Of a DNA stretch of 33,547 bases, positions 27,062 through 33,547 are shown piece by piece. The stretch covers positions 1 through 33,547 of the forward strand of contig JWZX01002501.1 in the NCBI GenBank assembly GCA_001275005.1. The letters are read 5' to 3'. Source of the stretch: Chrysochromulina tobinii. Taxonomy: Eukaryota; Haptophyta; Prymnesiales; Chrysochromulinaceae. A program made the translations under genes and the position numbers. Under the pieces are notes generated by a model that had not been told where the DNA came from, did not search any database, and was given only the letters and a program-made list of their open reading frames with translations. Within the stretch, counting starts at the first letter, position 1, and each line of letters starts with the position of its first letter.

Positions 27062-30000
27062 ATGACTCGCTCCCTCTCCACTGCGCTGGATTCACTCGAG
27101 GATTGGTGGCAGAGCAGCCAAGCCATCACCCAGGAGCCGCGGAATGGGCTCCTCGCCCATTCTCAGGCCTTCTCATACTCCAACCGTGGCTGGCTGAGCC
27201 CGCCGGCTCCGCCGCGGCTGCACCCGGCAGTTCTCGAGGCGGAACGCGGGGCGGCAGCCGTAGCGCGTGACGCTGATGGCGGCTCCGTTCTCGCGAAGCT
27301 GCGTGCGGAGAACCTCGCATTGCGCGAGCGCCTGCGTGGGGCGCAGGCACCGGGCGGCGCCGCGGAGCCGAATGGGGTGTCGAAGCCGTCGCCGCCGCTG
27401 AAGGACCCTGCGATTGCGCTCACCGTCGTGTTCGAGGAGGCGAGCCGGCGAGCCGCGGAGCCGCGCAGCGACTACCGCAGCACGCAGCACGCGGCGGAGC
27501 TGGCCGCGACCACCGCCGCCGCCGCGCGCGCACGTGCGAGGGAACTCGCGACAAACAAAGCGGCGTCGGAGGCGCAGCTGCAAGAAGCTCTGCGAGGGGC
27601 AAAGGCGACGGCCGAGGCAGACAAGGCGGCGGCGCTCAAGGCCAGGACCAACCCGGCTGCGGTGGCAGCGCAGTCGGATGCGATGAGCGCGGCCATCGCA
27701 CAAGCCGTCGCCGCCGAGCGCGACGCCATGGAAGGCAAGCACGCGGAACAGCTCGCGAGGGCTGTACGGCAGGCTCGGCATACTGCGTTGGATGAGTCGC
27801 GTGCTGCGATGGCGGCCGAGAGGAATTCAATCTCGGAGGCCAGTCGGGACCACACTATCGTGGCGGTGGATGAAGCGGTGCGCTCCGTGGTAGCCTCTGA
27901 TGGCCACGCGGTAGCCTCTGGTGGCCTCTGATGGCCTTTGATGGCTTCTGATGGCCACTGATGACCTCTGATGACCTCTCATTGCACCTCCCCCTCCCTC
28001 GGCAGGTGCGCTCCGCGGTGGCCGCGGTGCGCGCCGAAGCGGCTCGTGAGCTCGCCTCCGTGCTCGAGGCGCAGAGAGCGCAGCTGGCACAGAAAGACGA
28101 GGAGTTCGCCACGGCGGCGGCGGCGGCAGACTGGGAACATCAAATGGCCATCGCGGCTGCCGAGTCCGCGGCGGAATCGCGCGCTCTTGAGGCTGCGAAC
28201 AAGAAGCTCGAGGGAGCCCGAGGCTGGCATGCGGCCACGGCGGCGGCGGCAGCAGACCTCGAGGCCAAAGTTGAGATGGCGTTCGTGGCGGCGACGGGAT
28301 GGCGCTCAACGCGGCTCACCAGCGTCGAGCGGATTCTCAAGATGGCTCAGACGGCCGCCGACACGCACGCCTTGGCCGTTAAGGAGGAGGCTGCCGCCGC
28401 AGCAGCGGCCGAGGACATCTTCATGCTCGCTTCCGAGCGCGCTACGCTGGCTCCCCAAGCCGGCGCGTCCGCGCAGCAGGTGGCAGAGGCGGTCGCCGTG
28501 GCCGTTGCCCGAGGCGAATCGCGTTGCCCGAGGTGCGGCAGGGCGGCGGGCGGTCGAAGCGGCAGTGGCAGCGGCGCTGGCTGCAGTCGGCAAGCTGCAG
28601 GGCAACGGCGCGGCCGTTGGGCAGGACAATGGCGCGGCCGTTGCCCTGGCCGTCGCTGAGGCCAATCGCGTTGCAGAGGCTCGGCAGGCAGCCGCGGTCG
28701 AGGCGGCGGTCCATGCGGCAGTGGCGGCTGTGATGGCTGCAGCCAAACAAGAGACGGAGAGAGCGCTTGCGGCGTTGCGGGAGGCGGCCAAGCGCGAGCA
28801 GGAGGCCGCGGTGGAGGCCGCAGTAGCAGCGGCCATATCACAGGCCGTGAGCGAGCAGGCTGCCGACAAAGCCGCTGCTGCTGCCAGCAGGGGCGGTGCG
28901 GGCTACTCGGTGCTTGCGGCGGTGGCCGGCAGCTCTGAACGGTCGAAGGCATCTTCGATGGCGTCGCCGGAGCCTTCGATCCACATCGAATCGCTCTTCG
29001 ATCCCGATCCCGTGCCATATCCATCGCCGACGATGGCAGACGCCTTCTCGTCCGCCTCGGCCACCGCCGCTATGGTCGCCGCGCAGCAGCGGCAGCAGCA
29101 GCTGCTGCAGCAGCAGGCGTCTACTCCCCTGGTGCCTTCGCCGGAGCCATCGGCGAAAGCCGAGTTTCAATTCGAATCCAACCTGCCAGCGCAGTCGGCG
29201 CCCTTCAGGTCGGTGCCGTTTGGGTCACCGACGTTTGCCGACGCGTTCTCAGTCGCCTTGGCCGCCGCCGATGCCATTCACGACGCTGACGCTGCCAGTG
29301 CATTCTCCTTTACCACTTCGGGAGAAACCGCCGCCTTTGCGGCAGATCGGGAGGAGCGACTGCAGTCGGCGTCGCCTGCTACCAAGACAAGCACTATCGC
29401 GCCTGCACCTTCATGGTGGACGACCACCACCGAGCCGCGCCCATTCCCATCGCCTACCATGTCGGATGCCTTCTCCGCCGCTGCAGCCACCGCGGATTTC
29501 ATGGACGCATTCGCAGACGAGGCCTCGGCCCCCTCGACCCTCGCTGCCCCCTCGCACCCCGCTGCCCCATGGCCCCCCGCTGACCCCTCGCCCCCCACCG
29601 AGGAGGAGAGCACGGGTGCGGGGACGTTGCTGGCGGCCTTCGAGGCGGCAACCGCAGTGGTGAACGAGAGCTCGCCGATCAAGACTCTATTCCGTCGATT
29701 GGCACAGCACGCGCCCGATCTGACCTCGCTCGATCTCGCGCATGATGTCGAGTTGAGTCGGTGGCCAGTTGGACGGCAGGCGGCCTCGCTCGCGTTGCTC
29801 CAGGGGAATCCGCACCTCCTCAAGGCGAACCTGGCCGGGCTGAACCTGACCGATGATTCGGCGCCCGCGCTGAGCGCCGTCCTGAGCGCATCGCAGGGGC
29901 GGCTCGAGGTGCTGAGTCTGGAACAGAATGACTTTCGCGAGGCGGGGCTGCTCGTCATCGTCGAGGGCCTGCGGCCCAATACGACGCTGCGCGAGCTGCG

Positions 30001-33000
30001 TTTGAACGCGATGCGAATGCAGGTGACCAAGTTAGTCGAGGAAGCCCTCGCGAGCATGATCGACGGTGGCGGCGCCACCGGCCTGTGCAAGCTCGGCCTC
30101 ACCATCCGCAACGACGCCGCACGCCGGCGCGTGGAGGCGGCCTTGTTCCGGAACACTGATCGGGTCCGGCAGGAGCGCATTACCGGTAAGAATCTCTCCG
30201 GTAGCTCGGGGAATCTCTCCGGTACTGTTGAGGGGACGACCTCAGGCTCGACCTCGAGCACCATTCCCTCACGCGTCACCGAAGACCCAAGCACTGGCTC
30301 CGCACCAGCAGCGGCAGTGGCTGATGGTTTCGGCAGCACCGCACCCAGCTTTGGCGGCGTACCAGCAGGCTTTGGCGGCAATGCGTCTAGTTCCGGTGGC
30401 GATGGCTCCTTCACGTTCGGCAACGGCTTCGGCGATAGCTCATCCTCTTTTGGTGGTGATGCAGTTGGCTTCGGTGGCATTGGTGCTACGCCTGTAGCGG
30501 AGGGCCAAGGCGTCGACGCGTTTGCGGCATGGGGGCCTGCATCATCGCCCGCGCCCGCCTCTTCCCCTGCTTCCGCGCCGCCCCTGGCACAGTTTGCAGA
30601 GTCTCCTCTTGCGAAGCCGTTGCTCGCGACTGGCCACGCTGCCAACCCTCCGAGCAGTCTCTCGACTGCCGATCCGCCGAGCGTGCACGTGCAGCCTCTG
30701 ATGGCCTCCGACGCGGCCAGCTTTGCGGCGAACACCCCGTCCGACACCCCTGTGAATACCCACTCCGACACCCCCCTGGCTCCTGTGAACCACGAAGCAA
30801 CCTTCGACAGCGTCTTTGTGGAAGCGACGCCGAGCAGTACACAGTCCGAGCCCACTCCCGCGCGGTCCGAGGCTGCCTTTGGGAGTGATTCGTTTGTGTC
30901 GCCTTCCTTTGGTGCCTTCGACGGGACGACGGCGGGCATGCCCAGCTATGCAACGCCTCTGCGCATCGACAGCGCGGGGCAGGTCTTCGCAACAACGAAG
31001 TCCGCATTCGCGCCCGATTCGGGTTTTGGCTTTGGCGGCGACGCACCCAACTTCGGTGGCGATGCACCAAGCTTCAGTGGCAATCATACCAGTATGAGCT
31101 TCGGTGGCGATGGCTCATCTTCGTTTGGTAGCGGCTTCGGCGATGTCTCGGCCTCTTTCGGCGGCGGTTTTGGCGCAGGGGCATTCGAGCCCCCACCGAC
31201 GAGTTCAGCCGCGGCGTTGCTCGACGACCCGTTCGGCGAGGGTGGCGATGCCCAGGACGGCGCTCGACCAGCTGCCCAGTCTGCGGCAGCCGAAGGCAAT
31301 GCACCTAACTTTGGCACCAGTGCATTCGAGCCGCCATCAACATGTTCAGCAGCGGCACTTCTCGACGACCCGTTCGGAGAGGGTGACGCCGCCCAGGACG
31401 GCGTTCGGCCGGCTGCCCAGTCTGCACCTCAAGGCAACGCACCGAGCTTTGGCGGCGATGCGACGAACTTCGGCGGCAATGCGCCGGACTTCGGCGGCAA
31501 TGCGCCGGACTTCGGCGGCATTGGCGTGCCCAGCTCTGGCGGCATTTCACCAAGCTTTGGTGGCAATGCACCAACGTTTAACATCACTTCTGGGTTTGGA
31601 ACCAACGACTCTGGCTTTGGCAGTGGCGCTGACGCTGGTTTTGGCAATGGAAGCATTTCGTTCACCAACGCCTCGCCGATTCCACAGCCGTCTTTTGATG
31701 AGGCGGCCACGCCCACCTCCGCAGGCCACGCCAACTTCGGTAGCGCTGGGTTCGGTGGCTCCTTCGACGCTCCGGCGTTCAGCCCCCAAACACCCACACT
31801 TGGCGGCAGCTTCGAATCAAGCGCGTTCGAGCCGCCGACGCCAACTTCAGCCGCGGCGTTGCTCGACGACCCGTTCGGAGAGGGTGGCGACGCCCAGGAC
31901 GGCGCTCGACCGGCTGCCCAGTCTGCGGCAGCCGAAGGCAATGCACCTAACTTTGGCACCAGTACATTCGAGCCGCCGACGCCAAGTTCAGCCGCGGCGT
32001 TGCTCGACGACCCGTTCGGAGAGGGTGGCGCCGCCCAGGACGGCGTTCGGCCGGCTGCCCAGTCTGCGGCAGCCGTAGGCAATACAGCACGCTTCAGTGC
32101 GAGCGCAGTCGAGCCGCCGGCACCGGCTACGGCAGCGGCACTTCTCGACGACCCGTTCGGAGAGGGTGACGATGCCCAGGACGGCGCTATCGGGGTTGGC
32201 GGGGCGTTCGGTGCGGGCTTTGGTGGTGCGCCGACGCAGATGCAGCCCGCGCCCGACGCGTTCGGCGCGGGTTTTATTGGTGCGCCGACGCAGATGCAGC
32301 CCGCCCCTGACGGGTTCGGCGCGGGCTTTGGTGGTGCGCCGACGCAGATGCAGCCCGCACCCGACACGTTCGGCGCGGGCTTTGGTGGTGCGCCGACGCA
32401 GATGCAGCCCGCCCCTGACACGTTCGGCGCGGGTTTTGGTGGTGCGGGTTTTGGTGGTGCGCCGACGCAGATGCAGCCCGCACCCGACGCGTTCGGTGCG
32501 GGCTTTGGTGGTGCGCCGACGCAGATGCAGCCCGCCCCTGACGCGTTCGGCGCGGGTTTTGGTGGTGCGGGTTTTGGTGGTGCGCCGACGCAGATGCAGC
32601 CCGCACCCGACGCGTTCGGCGCGGGCTTTGGTGGTGCGCCGACGCAGATGCAGCCCGCGCCCGACGCGTTCGGCGCAGCGTTTGGTGGTGCGCCGACGCA
32701 GATGCAGCCCGCGCCCGACGCGTTCGGCGCGGGCTTTGGTGGTGCGCCGACGCAGATGCCGCCCGCCCCTGACGCGTTCGGTGCGGGTTTTGGTGGTGCG
32801 GGTTTTGGTGGTGCGCCGACGCAGATGCAGCCCGCGCCTGACGCGTTCGGCGCAGCGTTTGGTGGTGCGCCGACGCAGATGCAGCCCGCGCCTGACACGT
32901 TCGGCGCAGCGTTTGGTGGTGCGCCGACGCAGATGCAGCCCGCACCCGACGCGTTCGGCGCAGCGTTTGGTGGTGCGCCGACGCAGACGCAGCCCGCGCC

Positions 33001-33547
33001 CGACGCGTTCGGCACTGGCTTTGGCGTGGGTCCTTCAGAAACGCCCCCAGCCCAGCAGCGCGGCTCACAACCGGGGCCCCTCACCGCGCCGGCGCCGCTG
33101 CCGCCGCTGCCGCCACCACCGGCGCAGCCGCTGCGCAGCTGCACATTTGGAGAGGGGCCACTCGGGCTCGCACTCGCGGACGACCGCGGCGCTGTTGTCG
33201 TCCTGAGCGACCCCTCTCCTGGCACACAAGCACACGCCAACGGGATTCTGCGGCTGAGCGTCCTCGTGGGCGTCAATCATGAGAGCGTGAGAGGGCTGAC
33301 CAAGGACGCGTGTATCGGCAAGATCCAGTCATGCAGTCGCCCCCTCGTGCTGCAGTTTCTCCCGCCTCCGAGCGACGAGAGCGGCATCGCGGCGCCAACG
33401 CTGCAGCAAGTACGGATGACCGTGGCAACATTTGGCGCCGCAGCTGAGCCAAAGGCGCCTCCACCCTTCGCTGATCTGCCCCCTGCCTTTTCGGATTCCT
33501 TCGGCGGCCAGCTTCCACCCACCCCCCCTCTGCAACCCGCCCCCCAC
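27062..33547 (+). CDS. Coiled-coil / tropomodulin-like LRR / DPF-FG repeat / PDZ-like scaffold (3' end outside window)
   Basis: Exon 1 (27062-27877) and the segment from 28006 encode Ala-rich coiled coil. Near 28508-28510 the frame shifts by one base, after which a single frame stays open to 33547. After more coiled coil come three (P)T(M/F)xDAFS motifs and a leucine-rich segment resembling the tropomodulin LRR cap (about 29680-30180: LTSLDLAHDVEL, LLKANLAGLNLTD, LEVLSLEQNDF, LRELRLNAM). Next are FG-rich repeats, five LLDDPFGEG modules and 14 copies of an 18-residue GAPTQMQPAPDAFGAGFG unit. Last is a PDZ-like domain (about 33140-33360: FGEGPLGLAL, VLVGVNHESVRGLT, RPLVLQF). DPF motifs bind the AP-2 adaptor ear in other eukaryotes, and tropomodulin-type LRRs bind actin, so an endocytic or actin scaffold is inferred. 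ATG 27062 is the first plausible start. Confidence 0.75.
27878..28005 (+). other. Intron 1 of the coiled-coil/PDZ gene, with duplicated ends
   Basis: 128 bp, donor GCG|GTGCGC, acceptor CTCGGCAG|GTGCGC, phase 0. Removing it joins VDEA to VRSAVAAVRAEA. Reading through meets a TGA at 27929. The first 18 bases of the intron nearly equal the first 18 bases of the next exon (16 of 18). The interior is a decamer repeat of TCTGATGGCC. Confidence 0.75.
27890..27980 (+). repeat. Decamer repeat (TCTGATGGCC-like) within the intron
   Basis: About eight degenerate copies of TCTGATGGCC or TCTGATGACC fill most of the intron, after a longer unit, GCGGTAGCCTCTG, that echoes the donor end (GTGGTAGCCTCTG). The intron body seems to have grown by slippage from the sequence at its own 5' end. 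Confidence 0.75.
31190..32190 (+). repeat. 141-bp coding module, five copies, each with LLDDPFGEG
   Basis: CTCGACGACCCGTTCG starts near 31220, 31361, 31862, 32003 and 32144, giving 141-bp periods within two groups (copies 1-2 and 3-5) separated by about 500 bp. Each unit encodes roughly FEPPxxSSAAALLDDPFGEG followed by AQDGxRPAAQSAAAEGNAP. Conservation is strongest over the DPF core. Confidence 0.85.
32220..33030 (+). repeat. 54-bp tandem repeat, 14 copies, coding
   Basis: The unit GGTGCGCCGACGCAGATGCA... encodes GAPTQMQPAPDAFGAGFG. Three units carry a 15-bp extension adding GAGFG, and three consecutive late units have AAFGG in place of AGFGG. The higher-order pattern (54, 54, 69 bp) suggests unequal crossing-over of multi-unit blocks. 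The repeat keeps other frames open on both strands, which creates spurious long reading frames. Confidence 0.92.

Noticed and set aside
29278-30939. A 553-residue minus-strand open frame
   Set aside because: It is the antisense shadow of the LRR and FG-rich part of the coiled-coil/PDZ gene, whose plus frame 2 has clear LRR and repeat motifs in register.
32220-33030. CRISPR-like regular repeat array
   Set aside because: Units are contiguous with no unique spacers, are in frame and encode an 18-residue repeat. The host is eukaryotic.
31429-33276. A 615-residue minus-strand and a 369-residue plus-strand repeat protein (CVGAPPKPAP-type and VRRRRCSPRPT-type repeats)
   Set aside because: The 54-bp repeat is a multiple of three, so several frames stay open on both strands. 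Only plus frame 2 continues smoothly into LRR, DPF and PDZ-like sequence on both sides.

Overview
This is a gene-dense, GC-rich nuclear segment from a eukaryotic alga, most likely one with a secondary or complex plastid such as a haptophyte. Four things point there. (1) Spliceosomal GT-AG introns, all with GTG-type donors, keep frame in several genes. (2) The protein at 18246-19286 starts with a signal peptide ending in an 'SAAF' junction, the mark of import into complex plastids. (3) The cell-surface proteins combine proline-rich linkers with metazoan-like CUB, MAM, LamG and C-type lectin domains and a Cys-rich CTNTC...DGGPG...GTDCxDCG repeat. (4) There are no bacterial operons or ribosome binding sites. 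The lineage is inferred, not proven.

Layout, left to right. Bases 3-653 (+) are the 3' end of a CUB/proline-rich/single-pass membrane protein. Bases 1203-9370 (-) hold a three-exon gene for a protein of about 2555 residues (armadillo-like, IQ motifs, Ala-rich coiled coil, EF-hands). Bases 10160-11089 (-) encode a BRCT protein with a Cys-rich tail, probably spliced. A noisy stretch with a 65-bp tandem duplication follows. Bases 11807-12663 (+) encode a two-exon RING-H2 protein. Bases 12988-14667 (+) encode a 2OG-Fe(II) oxygenase with a large proline-rich insertion. Bases 14966-15754 (-) encode a 3-methyladenine DNA glycosylase I (Tag) homologue lacking most zinc ligands. Bases 15850-17742 (-) encode a PhyH-like 2OG oxygenase. 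Bases 18246-19286 (+) encode a probable plastid membrane protein.

The right half holds two giant plus-strand genes. Bases 20049-26222 encode a single-pass surface receptor of about 2057 residues, in which a C-type lectin domain sits inside one of the Cys-rich repeats. Bases 27062 to the window edge encode a coiled-coil, leucine-rich, DPF/FG-repeat and PDZ-like scaffold. Its main reading frame (plus frame 2, open from 28511 to 33547) never closes inside the window and is reached through one intron and one apparent single-base frameshift. A 25-bp identical element followed by (ACTG)n lies 320-350 bp upstream of the start codon of each of these two genes.

Nothing here forms a single operon-like system. 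The functional themes are cell surface and adhesion (bases 3-653 and 20049-26222), calcium/calmodulin and cytoskeletal or endocytic scaffolding (1203-9370 and 27062 onward), and nucleic-acid or protein modification (BRCT, RING, Tag and two 2OG oxygenases between 10 and 18 kb). Tandem-repeat growth, both in coding sequence and in or next to introns, is the dominant structural feature of the window.
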